A model generated the notes under the pieces. That model saw only the letters and a program-made list of their open reading frames with translations. It searched no databases and was not told the origin of the DNA. The position numbers were made by a program, and so were the translations under genes. Below, piece by piece: positions 1-14,727 of a stretch of DNA of 64,000 nt (positions are counted from its first letter, which is position 1; each line of letters opens with the position of its first letter). This stretch comes from Cichorium intybus (lineage: Eukaryota; Streptophyta; Magnoliopsida; Asterales; Asteraceae): the NCBI GenBank assembly GCA_023525715.1, contig CM042011.1, positions 56,788,854-56,852,853 of the forward strand, read 5' to 3'.

Positions 1-2398
1 TTCAAAAACTCATCTTCCACATCTTCCATTTTATTTCATAATTTGGTCTTTAACATTTATAATTAACAAATAATCAAATGAAATAGTAGTTACCATTAAT
101 AATTAACAAACAATTAATTATTTTAATTCACTAGAACTTTTTTACAACAATTATAATTATACTTCAATAACAATATAAAATTAACTAATAATTTTTAGAA
201 ATAAAAATTAAACAACTAACATACACAAAGATACATTCTTAACAACTAGATTATGTTAATTTGCATCATAAATTCGTGACATAGGAAACTCAAAAGTTTT
301 AATTGTTATGTATTCGTGACATAGGAAACTAAGAAGTTTTAATTGTTATGTATATATTTTTTATATTATTATAGTAATATAGTACAATTGAGTTGGAGTT
401 GCAGGAGACTTTTCAAAACATGTCTCTTCAAAACTTAAAAGCAAACAGCAGTACTCCTATCCCTAGCTTTTCCTATCCCTTTCTTCTTTTCTATCATATT
501 TTATATATCACATTTATCATCGGCTCATCCTAAGGAAAAAGCAAGTGAAAAAGAAAATCGAAGAAGAATTTAAGATATACTTATGGTGAGCTCAAGAATA
601 GATCTGCCGACCACAAATCGAGAGTGTAGAGACGAAGACGAAGAGCAGAGAAATCACAAACGGTGAAAAAGCGTCGACGATTTTTTTACTTTCCGGTGAG
701 AAGCTTTTTAACTTTCCGATGATCGGTTCTTCTTTCTGGTGAGCGGTTATTTCCGGCAACAATATCTCTAATTTAGGGTTTGCCGGTTTGGTGTTTCTTG
801 AGATGTTAGTAATTGTAAATATATGGCTTTTTTATAGAGTTTTAGTTTATATATATCAACTTGTATCCTAATTTTATTAGGAGTATCTTTGATTTTTTTT
901 TCGGTTTTATTGTTAATAATTTATGTAATTTTCCTAATTTTTAGTTACCTATAATGATATTCTTGTTTTATTTGAGATAATTTACTCAAAAAAATTGCTT
1001 TCTTTACATATATAAGTGTGTGTGTGTGTAACGAACCTGGGGGCCAGAGAAACCTATGATATATGAAATCAAACATATACATATAATTTATGCTTCTGAG
1101 TAAAAAAAGTTGGGGGGCCATGGCCCTCCCCAGCCCCTTCTTAGCTCCGCCACTGATTTCTAAGGTCAGCTCAAAAGCCTTGGGAATAAATTTAAGTCGA
1201 TATGCATGCATGCATATGGATACATTGATGCATGCATGTATATGGATATATTGATACATTATGTGTTTTAACTTATGCATGCAGAAAAAATTTTAGTTTT
1301 TATATTAAAGCATCATTTTTGGAATAAAATAATGCAGCAAAGCATGCATGTATATGTATGCATTAATGCATGCATAGAAATTTTAGTTTTTATATTAATA
1401 AGTCTATCAGTTTTAGAATATTAAAATGATAAACTTTGGTAAATTTCTTTAAAGTTTTTGAACAAATTAAAGTACTAATTTCTTAGTAATTAACGTTTAA
1501 ATGTAAAAAAAAATCAATTATCTTTTTTAGATTATTGTTGTATATCAATATATATTCACGCTTGTAGAGTATAAATCTAAAATTGCAAATATAGTGTGAA
1601 TGTTTGACCATTTTTGGTCCATTAGATTTGGATAATGAGTAGTTATAATGAAAAATGGCATGATCGTAATTAATTGAGAAAAATTAATTATTTTCTTTTT
1701 TAACAAAAATCAATAAGGAAAAATTATACATTTTGTTTGAAAACAAAATTTGGAAATTTCATATATTAATAGATATATCCCAAAATTTTAGGAAAAATTT
1801 CCAATCGAAATTAAAAAATACAAATTAAATTTTTTTTTAAATTCACATTCTATGTCAATTTCTTGGAGATTTCTTTGAACGATTTTTAGGATACAAATCA
1901 ACTTTCATTCTTATCATTCTCATTCTTAAAGAATAAAATATGAACTACAAATACAAAAATATTATTTTTGAAGAATAATGCTAACATTTTTGCAAAAATA
2001 AAAGACATTATTAAAGAATAAGAAAATACAATTCAACTTCCATTCTTATCATTTTGATTATTTATGAATAATACATGAATTATAAGTGAATAACTAATAT
2101 TGTTAAAGAATAATATTAACATTTTTGAAGCAATCATTGACATTCTTGAAGAGTAAGAAATTAATTGCAAACACATAACTCAAATTTATGAATAATAATT
2201 TAACATTCTTAAAAGAATAAAATACATTCTTAAAGAATAACACATTATTGAAGAATAGAAAATTTTTGAAGAATATATAAATACGAGTTTGTAATTCCCT
2301 TCTTGTTATCCAGATTCACACCGGGTGTTGTTGTTCCAAGAAGAAATGTCGTTATAATCATGATTGCTTTATACTCAAATTCACCAGCCAACACCAAG
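1..2398. other. AT-rich intergenic spacer
   Basis: No supported gene. A 40-bp sequence is tandemly duplicated at 272-311 and 312-351 (starting ATTCGTGACATAGGAAACT). ATGCATGC-rich palindromic sequence occurs at about 1199-1290 and 1340-1378. At 1110-1156 a G/C-rich stretch ends in AGCTCCGCCACTG, resembling the terminus of a degraded DNA transposon, but no opposite end was found. From about 1860 to 2290 the motif TTAAAGAATAA recurs in a degenerate way. The sequence just left of 2399 resumes at 4064 once the solo LTR is removed. Confidence 0.5.
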
Positions 2399-4063
2399 TG
2401 TAAGACCCTAATCCCGAAAAGTCAAGTTCTAAGTTTCAAAGAGTCAAAGTGTAAAGCTTGGAACCAGGTATCGAGGAAATAGCAGTTAAATAGAAGACAA
2501 AAATCAAAAATGGGAAAAAAGAATATTAGCGACGCTAATCTGGTCAATCTGCAGAATCTTCACGACAGTCTGGGAAAAGCTACGGTGTTTTGGCCTGGCT
2601 CGAAGTTAACGACGCTAACTTCAATGTTAGCGCCGCTAATATGGTCTGAGCGGGAAAAACTTATATTTTAGTGGTCCAATGCCATTTTCAAGTTCATAAC
2701 TCATTTGGGGTCCGAAGCAAATCAATCCAACCCATATAAAACCTTAGGAAAACACTCTCTAGCCTCCATAGATATTCTTGCATCATCTCCTTGAAGCTTT
2801 GAAGGTTTATGGAAGAAAAGTAGGAAGCAAAGGTGCTAAGGATACTTGCGTGAACAAGGAGATCTGATTTCCTTAGTGTTCTGGACCATTGTAAGTGTTT
2901 AATCTTTGTCTCTTTGAATATATTTGGGTGAAATTGGAGTTATGATGTTTGTAAGAACTTCTTGAGACGACGATGGCTCCATTTCTTGGAATAAGGTGGG
3001 ATTTAGGAACTAAATGATGAGTTATTCTTCCTTTAGCTTCTGAATCCATGAGAAAAACCTTAGCCTAGTCTTATTATGGTTTTGGATGAAGTTCAAGTTT
3101 GTTAATATTCATTTTGCAAGTAGATTTGTCACCATGAGCTTGTTTGGCTAGGATTGGTGGTTAAAGTTCTAAGTGAGATTTATCCTTGTTAATAAGTTAA
3201 AGCACTATTGGTGACAACCCTTAGAGTTGTGGCTTCTATCGTGATGGATTAAGCACTTAATGGAGTTTTGGGCTGAATAGGGGAGTTAGCGGCGCTAACT
3301 TCGACTGTTGACTTTGTTGACTTTGACCGTTGACTTTTTGACCAGTTTGACTTTTGGTCAGCCTTGAGAGTTTTGGACGCCGGTCTTGTAGTTTTATCAT
3401 GTTTGGGAGTTAGGAAGTTCTAAGTGAGATTTATCCTTGTTAGGAAGTGTGCATTATCGGGATCTAAGGGCACTCGCGTGGAGTGCTGTCTAGTGTGTGG
3501 TCACAAATCAGGTGAGTCTTCTCACTATACTATGGGTGATATTACATGCGTAGATAATCTTTATTACTTTGTGTAATAATGTGATTATTTATGCTTTATG
3601 TGTTTGCCGGCGCAAGCCGATGACAATGTTTGCCGGCGAAAGCCGATGACAATGATTTCCGCGGATCCGGGCAAGTCCTAGAGCCGATGACGATGATTGC
3701 CGACAAAAGCCGATGACGATGATTGCCAACGAAAGCCGATGACGATGATTTTCGGCGGATCGGGTCAGCCCGAGAGCCGATGACGATAATTTTCGATGGA
3801 TCGGGGCAAGCCTGAGAGTCGATGACGGATCGGGACAACCCCAAGAGTCACACGATGTTTACCGGTGGATCGGGGTAATCCCGAGAGCCAATTATGTTTT
3901 TATGTGATGGATCGCGTGGTATTTTTGGGGAACTCACTAATCTTTGTGCTTACCCTTTTACCCTAAATGTTTTTCAGGTAAATACTGGCTTGAGCTTGGA
4001 GCACGGCGCGACTGTACCGCATCTGAGGATTTTAACAATTAAAGTCTTCCGCTGGACGTTACA
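2399..4063 (+). mobile_element. Solo LTR 1 (Ty3-type), TSD CCAAG
   Basis: Starts TGTAAGACCC and ends GGACGTTACA, giving the TG...CA ends of an LTR. It is bordered by a perfect 5-bp target duplication, CCAAG at 2394-2398 and 4064-4068. No internal retrotransposon region or second LTR is present, so it is a solo LTR, probably left by LTR-LTR recombination. A TATA-like stretch lies at 2735. Palindromic motifs based on TTAGCG(C/G)CGCTAA occur near 2527, 2625 and 3287. An imperfect tandem array built on GCCGATGACGATGATT runs from about 3603 to 3890. Assignment to a long-LTR Ty3 lineage is inference from ends and length. Confidence 0.88.
3603..3890 (+). repeat. GCCGATGAC tandem array inside solo LTR 1
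   Basis: Irregular tandem repeats of about 30-40 bp share the core AGCCGATGACGATGATT, with GGATCGGG(G/T)CAA segments interspersed. The array lies wholly inside the LTR, in the same relative position as the 39-bp and 72-bp arrays of the LTR at 60.7-63.5 kb. Small open frames here are by-products of repeat lengths near multiples of three. Confidence 0.7.
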
Positions 4064-4414
4064 CCAAGCATCAACAACATATCCACAACGGATCATCGAC
4101 AGGTCAACAACGTATCAGCAACGAAAGAGGAAGATGATCTCCTGAAATTTAAAGAAAAATATAGAAAGGATGATAATCTCTTGGTGACTGTGATTAAAAA
4201 AGAGGAAGATGATTTCCCGGTAATGATAGTTGCGGTGGTGTTGGATGGCGTCAGCCACCAAAAACAGTGGAGGCGATGGAGATAATGATCGCAGGAAGTG
4301 GTATTGAAGACGTGAATTAGTTTTTAATTCCCCAAATAAGAGGATTTTATATTAATGATAATTGATTAACTTTCCTAAAATATAGGCTTTTTAAATTGAG
4401 AAAAAGACAGAAAT
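4064..4414. other. Spacer between two solo LTRs
   Basis: Begins with the right copy of the CCAAG target duplication and ends with the left copy (GAAAT) of the next LTR's duplication. It contains two copies of AGAGGAAGATGAT (about 4128 and 4200) but no gene. It is the old landscape into which both LTR elements inserted. Confidence 0.5.
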
Positions 4415-6412
4415 TGTGAGAACCGGAAAACTTTAAGCAAGTAATTTGTAATATAACTAAAGTAATACTTAGTTTTGTTATATTATAATATTTATGGTAA
4501 AATGTTGTAAAAGAGTAATTTGGTCTTTTGACCCTATGAAGGACCTTTTGTGTAATAATATTATGTATTTGTGGTAAGAGTGTAAGAAATAAAAATCTTA
4601 AAGTAAGATGTTAGGAGTTTTGAGTTAAAAGTGAACAAAATGGGATTATAATGACCAAATGGTCATTTGGCTGAAGTATGGAAGTATAAATAGAAGGAAA
4701 CATCTATTCCTTCCTATTGAAATCGTGAATTACCCCCAGCAGAAGAAAAAGAGAATGAGATCTTGAAGGTTCTAAAGAATTGAAGCAGTAATTGAGGAAT
4801 CAAACTTAGAATTGTGATTCTCAAGCCATTTGAGGTAAGAACTTCACTTTTCTAAGATAATACACTACTTTGAATTGATTTGTATGGATAGAATCTGACT
4901 TTTCTGTGGAAGGATGAGAATAAATCTATGATTCCAATCCTTATTTCGTGTTCTAGTCCTTAAAGGAACTCAATCTAATCAGTTGATGTGCTTGGAAATC
5001 GAGAATTCAAGCTTGAAGCTTAAGAACCCTAGAATTTAGGTTTCTATGAGGATGTTTAATTTTAATGTGTTAATGAGTTATAAGTGTTGTACAAGAGGTT
5101 TAGAAGTACTTTAAATGCCATGTTTTAACCTTTAATTGAATTGGATTTGAGTTAGAACCAAACAGATCAAAGAGTAAAAGTTGTGCTGGAAATTGGAATT
5201 GGGTCTGTAGCGTCACACGACCCCGTGTGATGCTACACGACCCTGTGTGAAAACAAGCAACAAGTCTGGAAGCCTTACACGACCTCGTGTACTCTTACAC
5301 GACCCCGTGTAAAAACGGGCAGCAAGTCTGGAAGTCCAACACGACCCCGTGTGATTCCTACACGACCCGTGTGACCTGGACTTGTATAATTCACTTCCAT
5401 TTTATGACCCTAATTGAGTAGTTTAACCCCTAATCATTAGTATATGTTTAATATGGTATGAAAACATGAAAAGATAAGTTCATATCATGATACAAACAAT
5501 TTGTATAGGTGCAGATCAAGCAATAGAGAAACAAGGGAAGGGAAAAGAGGTGTTAAACACTTAGACATTCCTTGCAAAATCTAAGGTGAGTATGTGTTTA
5601 TTTAATATGATACATAGCAAACAATTTTTATTTATTCATTATGAAGTATCATATGAAATTCAAAACTATATAGTTAAAGATAAGTTTATATTAGAATGAT
5701 GATATACCTTTGCATGATAGTCAAGGTTGATATCTTTATATGATAATAGTAGAATGAGTATGAGTTACAGAGTTAAAGTATTATAAAGAGTTGTCTGGAC
5801 TAGGACCTCACCCGCTTGAAGGGGGGTCATAAGACACTACTGGGATTGTACCTCCCGTCGCGAAGTAGTGATCTTAGAACGCCCTTATGGTTGAGATTTG
5901 TTCTTTTCCATGAAGGGAGATTATTGGCACGCCCTTGTGGTTAGATTAGTTCTTTGCCACGAAAGGAGATGAGTCTAGCACACCCTTACAGATGGATTAG
6001 GTCCATTCTGTGAAGGGAGATTAATTGTGAGAATTTTCTCATATAGAAATGCAAAGTAGAAAGCCTTGTTCTTAAATTAAAAAGGATAAGAAGAATTCAG
6101 TTGTCAGTTTATTTGTTATGCTTAATACTTGCTTCCACATTACTCACAAGACTTTATGTCTTACATATCTTTGTTTGTTTTGGAAATGCTATGTTTCCTG
6201 GTGAATAAGCATAGAAGATTTTGGAAGGACTAGAAGATTTTGATAGTGGGACTTATATTTTTTGGTATGTTTAAACTATGGTAATGTAACTTAGTTGTAA
6301 TACCTCGAACAGTGTTTTGAATGATGTAATGGTTTTTGTTAAACCTCATTTTGTAATGTAAACTTTGTAAATATAGTTGTAAATTTTTGATTTTGAGAAA
6401 TGGGGTGTTACA
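4415..6412 (+). mobile_element. Solo LTR 2 (Ty3-type), TSD GAAAT
   Basis: Starts TGTGAGAACC and ends GGGGTGTTACA. A perfect 5-bp duplication, GAAAT, lies at 4410-4414 and 6413-6417, and no internal region is present. A TATA box, TATAAATA, at 4685 is placed as expected for an LTR promoter. Between about 5205 and 5375 the near-palindrome ACACGACCCCGTGT recurs several times. The TTTGGTCTTTTGACC-like stretch near the start resembles the beginning of the LTR at 60734, suggesting the same broad lineage. Confidence 0.9.
5205..5375. repeat. ACACGACCCCGTGT near-palindrome cluster
   Basis: At least five copies of the 14-16-bp near-palindrome ACACGACCCCGTGT or a close variant lie in this 170-bp stretch of solo LTR 2, two of them separated by copies of a GCAACAAGTCTGGAAG-like spacer. 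Each could form a short hairpin. A related cluster, AACACGGCCCGTGTT, is present in solo LTR 3. Confidence 0.75.
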
Positions 6413-6618
6413 GAAATAATCAAAATTTCTAATTATTTACCAAAAAAATAACCAAAAAATTATGGAATGACCAACAAAAAAAATCGCATATGAGCTTTAT
6501 TGGGCTATGATTTCATATATTGGGTTGCGATATTCCCTAAATAGGTTGTAATTTTCCAAAAGGTCATCACTGGTACTTTCAATTAAAATAAATTGAAGGC
6601 ATTTAAAAAAACAAGTTT

Positions 6619-6690
6619 AAAGCTAGTGTAATGGTACGTTATAGTGTTTGTATATCTAGTAACTCGAGTTTGAATCCCGTAACATAAACT
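6619..6690 (+). mobile_element. Possible tRNA-derived SINE head
   Basis: TAGTGTAATGGTACG resembles an RNA polymerase III A box, and GAGTTTGAATCCC, about 37 bp further on, resembles a B box. In the opposite orientation, at about 6745-6790, GGTTTGAGTCTC is a second B-box-like match. No tail or target duplication was identified. It could be a degenerate SINE or a chance resemblance. Confidence 0.3.
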
Positions 6691-6837
6691 CTTTTTCCTT
6701 CAAAATCATTTTATAAAATGAGTTCAAGGAGAGAATAAAAAGCCCCCGCCGAGACTCAAACCAGAGCGGTCTTCGCAAGAAGGTGTGGCTTAGATTAGTT
6801 CTTTTAGTTCTCAATCTTTTAATGGTTCTCATTTGAA

Positions 6838-8327
<1,490 letters not shown>

Positions 8328-8401
<74 letters not shown>
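8328..8401. repeat. (TA)n microsatellite between elements B and C
   Basis: About 37 TA units directly abutting both elements. Confidence 0.97.
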
Positions 8402-8405
<4 letters not shown>

Positions 8406-9602
8406 GTTCAATATAGAACCAAAATAAACAAGGAACCAAGGAACCAATCATGAGCCTCGGAATTCAAATGATCGACGGCCGAAGATAAGGTTGTAAATTT
8501 CTTAATTGAACGCACATGTAGCGGATAATTCCAAAAAACCCACTTCGTTTTTTATTTATTTTTTTATTTTTAGAGCTTATTTTTTATCGAAATAAAAAAT
8601 CGAATATATCAAAATTCATAATTTTTTATTCTCTTTCAATAGACATCCATATCAATATAGTAAAAATGAAAAAAAAAGTCAAAAATGTTGTTCAGATTCA
8701 CAACAGTTAATCAATATGAATCTGAACTATAACAAGTTTTATAGAAGATTATTCACATGTGAATGATCATTAAAATTATTTTTTTCAACAATCATTGATC
8801 ATTCAATAACAACTTATGTGAATTTAAATAAACTTTTAGATTCAGACGTGAATCTCACTAAATTTTCCTATTGAATTTAAGTAAATTCGTTTATATTCTT
8901 TACAATTTCAACATTTTGATAATATACAATTGAATTAACTAAGATTCAAAAATTAATTACTTAAAATTACACGCGAATAAAAAAAATTGCTGAAAAAATG
9001 CGATACAGTTATCATTTATATGTGAATTAATATATCTAAAACTAGATGCACACTATTTTTAACATTTTGATCATACGCAAATGAATTAATTTATATTCAC
9101 AAATTAATTTGCTTAAAATTCACATATGGATGATAAAAATTTGTTGAAAAAGTCAGGTACAATTATCATTTATATGTGAATTAACATGTCTAAAACAAAA
9201 AACAGTTAAAATTCACAATGTAAATATAAACTGTACTAAACTTGTATGGAAGATAATTCACATGTAAATAGTCATTGAATTCAATTTTTTCAATAATTGT
9301 AAATCATTCAATAACAACTCATGTAAATTTTAAAAACATTCTAATATTCAGATGTGAATTCAAGAAAAATCACTTATATTTTTACTATTTCAACCTTTTG
9401 ATGTCATATATAATTAAATTAACTGAAATTCAAAATGATTTCCTAAAAATTCACATGTGATTGGTCAAAAATTATTAAATAAATCGAATAGAATTGTCAT
9501 TTATATGTGAATGAATATATATAAAACAATACAGTTCAGTTCAAATTCGCATGGTGAATCTTGACGAACTTGAATTATAAAAAAACAAAAAAATTTGTAT
9601 AT

Positions 9603-11289
9603 TGTAACGCCCAGTTTCTTATACGAAGTACACCCAAAAATTTTTCAAACACTTATACATTAAAAATGGGTATACTTGCACTCAACCCAGGAAAAACAAG
9701 ATGTTATCAAACATTAATTACACAAAAGGTCCTTACAATTTGACCAGGCATTACAAATAAACCTAACACAACTAAAGGACATGCTCTAAGTTGTCCATCT
9801 TTCTTTATCACATGCCTTCCACTATCACAGCTACAGATACCTGCAAAACAACATAACACTCAAGTGTAAGCTTATAAAGCTTAGTGAATAATCTCAATTA
9901 CACTTCAGTAATCTCTCTCAGTATACTTTCTCAACATTCTCCTTTGCTAATCTCATTAGCAAATATTCACCTTCTCTTAACTCTGAAACCTGCAAACATA
10001 TTAGCTTACAAACACCAACTAATTATTAGTGTCATCAACTCAATAATAAGTATCACAACTGATACTACTCATAAACTCAATCACACACACTCATATATAC
10101 TCATTACACAATCAAATATAACAACCATCATAGTAGTGGCAATCAAACTCCAAAACTCTTTAACTCACTCACTCTAGCATATACTCTGCTCTTATACTCA
10201 AATATAGACCGTAACCCATCTCTCGTTATCCACAAATAATAGAACTACTATAACTCTAAGCCACATCAATATCAACACAACACACACATATATGTAAAAC
10301 ATATATATATACAACAAGGTATAACTCTTACTCAATTATTCGGAAGTACACACCTGATATCGATTTAGTATGTGGAACCCTCAATTTACGCGTACCGGGC
10401 TCCTGTTCGCTAGACTTGGTTATATCACCATAGGCTAATTCCATTCTCCAACATCCACAATCATCTCAATAACATCTATCTCAAAGATGTATCAATCAAA
10501 AGAGGAAAAAGGAGTATAAATGGTAAATATCAACTCTTTATTTACCGAAACCTCCAAATCCACGGTTCTACTCATTCAACCGTAGGAACTCGACAATAAT
10601 CACACCAATAACTCTAAAGGTATCCACTAACAATCTACTAACAACATATATAACAATATATAACTAAATAACTGAGATCAAAGCTAGGGTTTCAAAACCC
10701 CCAAAATGAACAAATCACTCACCTCGATGAATTAGGAATCAAAAGCGCGTTTGCGGGGTTAGATTCGAGTCTCTTTATGTTTCCCCACGAATCTCTAGCT
10801 TCAATTTGACAGAATATCGCCTCTTTATGCTCTAAAATCGAATTGGGATCTATTTTTCCCGAAATGAGGTTTTCTGCACATTTAAAGGGTCTGCACGCGT
10901 AACACGGCCCGGGTTAATAGAACACGGCCCGTGTTAATCCTACTGTATGCTTTCTGAATTTGATCTGCAGGAAACACGGCCCGTGTTAGTAGAACACGGC
11001 CCGTGTCAGCTACTAAATGTCCCAAACAGTCCCTAACAATCCTTTACACGACCCGTGTGACTTGGACACAACCCGTGTACTCTATTTTGGCATTTTTAAG
11101 GCTCAAACTTCTTCCAAATGGATTTTTAACCACTCAAATTCATACATCAACTTGACTAGTCTTATTCTCACCAAGATTAGTACATAAGAAAGGTTTTAAA
11201 TCTCTTCTCACTAATCAAACAACTCATAACTCAAAGGTAATAACTCTACTTACCTTAGTAAGCATCTTAAAATGAAAATGGGTCTTACA
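9603..11289 (-). mobile_element. Solo LTR 3 (minus strand), TSD TATAT
   Basis: On the minus strand it starts TGTAAGACCC (at 11289) and ends GGGCGTTACA (at 9603). A perfect 5-bp duplication, TATAT, lies at 9598-9602 and 11290-11294. No internal region is present. The insertion split the right part of element C, so it is younger than C. The cluster of AACACGGCCCGTGTT palindromes at about 10897-11080 matches the position and design of the cluster in solo LTR 2. Confidence 0.9.
10897..11080. repeat. AACACGGCCCGTGTT palindrome cluster
   Basis: About six copies of AACACGG(C/T)CCGTGTT or ACACGACCCGTGT variants lie within 180 bp of solo LTR 3. Each is close to a perfect dyad. The rest of the LTR is A/T-rich, so the cluster stands out in base composition. 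Confidence 0.75.
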
Positions 11290-11546
11290 TATATCAATAT
11301 GGATGTCCATTTATAGAGGATGAAAAATTATGAATTTTGGTATTTTTAGTTTTTTTTTTCGAAAAAAGAATAAGCTTAAAAAATTTAAAAACAAAAAAAA
11401 ACGAAATGGGTTTTTTGCTATAATCCTCTACATTTGCGTCTAACTAGTAAATGTACATCCTTTTTTCTGGCCGTCGATCTTTTGCATTCCGACCACACGA
11501 TTGGTTCATTGGTTCCTTGTTTTAAATTGGTTCTCTATTAAACTCA

Positions 11547-13416
<1,870 letters not shown>

Positions 13417-14115
13417 TAGGTTCTTTATAGAACTAAAAAATACTACCTAACTACAGAACTAACATTTCTACCGTTGATTTATAAATCAATGATTCACAAA
13501 AAACGTATTAAATTAAATCTTAGAAAAATCAAATAAAACAAGCTGAGGGTAATTTAGGCATTGCAATTGTGATTCCTTCCGAAAATAAAGGGGCTACGAT
13601 TACGTGATTCGCTTTCGATTACAGTCTCGTTTCTCGTTTCTTCTCCATGTCATCTGTGGGTTCGTTTCTTTTCCATTACGCACGGTAATTTAGCTGTGGG
13701 TTCGTTTCTTCTCCATTACGCACGGTAATTTAGCCATTGCAATTGTGATTCCTTCCGTTAATAAAGGGGCCAGCGATTAGGTGATTCAAAAACCAAATTG
13801 GCTAGTCTCGTTTCTTCTCCATGTGATCTCTGTGGGTTTCGTTTCTTCTCCATTACGCAGGGTTTAATACACAGACAGTCCACTCGGTTTTCAACCTTTT
13901 ACATCTGGCACTACCGTCTGAAACTACAACCCTCTGCTCTTTGGTATATCCGCCCCCTGCAACCGCCCAATCCGTCTTCTCCACTGCGCACTAGGGTTTA
14001 TCGCTATTTATCACAGGTATGTTAATGATCTATGTTTTTATTCTATTTATTGAAATTGAGCATTCATTCTACGGTTATCTTCCATGCCAATCGATGATTT
14101 GATGTCTGCGTGATC

Positions 14116-14330
14116 ATATGTTCATTAGTGAACATATGTTCATTAGTGAACATATGTTCATTAGTGAACATATGTTTGAAAAATCGCAATTGAATGTGGA
14201 TTTGATACCAATAATTCGATTGAAGGTGTATTGATACATGTTTATCTCCCAATAATAATTCTCCATACCGTAAATTGATCATATGTAAATATGTTCATTA
14301 GTGAACATATTCATTAGTGAACATATCTTT
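14116..14330. repeat. Left subterminal TGTTCA-N4-TGAACA dyad array
   Basis: Tandem 18-bp units of the form ATATGTTCATTAGTGAAC: three copies at about 14118-14175 and two more at 14291-14325. Each unit has a TGTTCA/TGAACA dyad with a 4-bp spacer. The array lies about 0.7 kb from the left TIR and upstream of the ULP1 gene. It is a candidate binding site for the element's own transposase, by inference from repeated subterminal sites in other DNA transposons. Confidence 0.8.
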
Positions 14331-14727
14331 TTGAGTCCAATTTCCTTGCAATTTCGTCTGTTTAAGGGGTATTTGGGAATGTGGCTTTGAACTGTTTGCT
14401 TATCACGCTTGCAATGCAAAATTCTATCATCAATTTTACATATATTTTCTTATTTGCTTATCACGAAATGAGCCTTTGAACTGTTTATTTGCTTATCACG
14501 TCATGAGGCTTTGAACTTTTCATTAGTGAACATTTGTTATTCAGATTTCCTTATTCTTGTTGGTATTGTTGGTAATGTGTTGGTATTGTTGGTAATGTGT
14601 GTTTGGTAGTGTGGTTCATATGTTGACTAATGAACATTTAGTGCACATACATATTGAGTTTTTAGTTATGAATACGAAATTCTTTGTTAATGTGGTTAGA
14701 ATTGTTGTTATTACAGTTTTCCAAATA

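Noticed and set aside
1110..1156. DNA-transposon terminus ending AGCTCCGCCACTG
   Set aside because: It resembles a known type of terminal sequence, but the opposite end and a duplication are missing, so it was not listed as an element.
14116..14330. Heat-shock-element reading of the TTC...GAA dyads
   Set aside because: Heat-shock elements have TTC and GAA two bases apart; here they are six apart, and the repeats are confined to transposon sequence.
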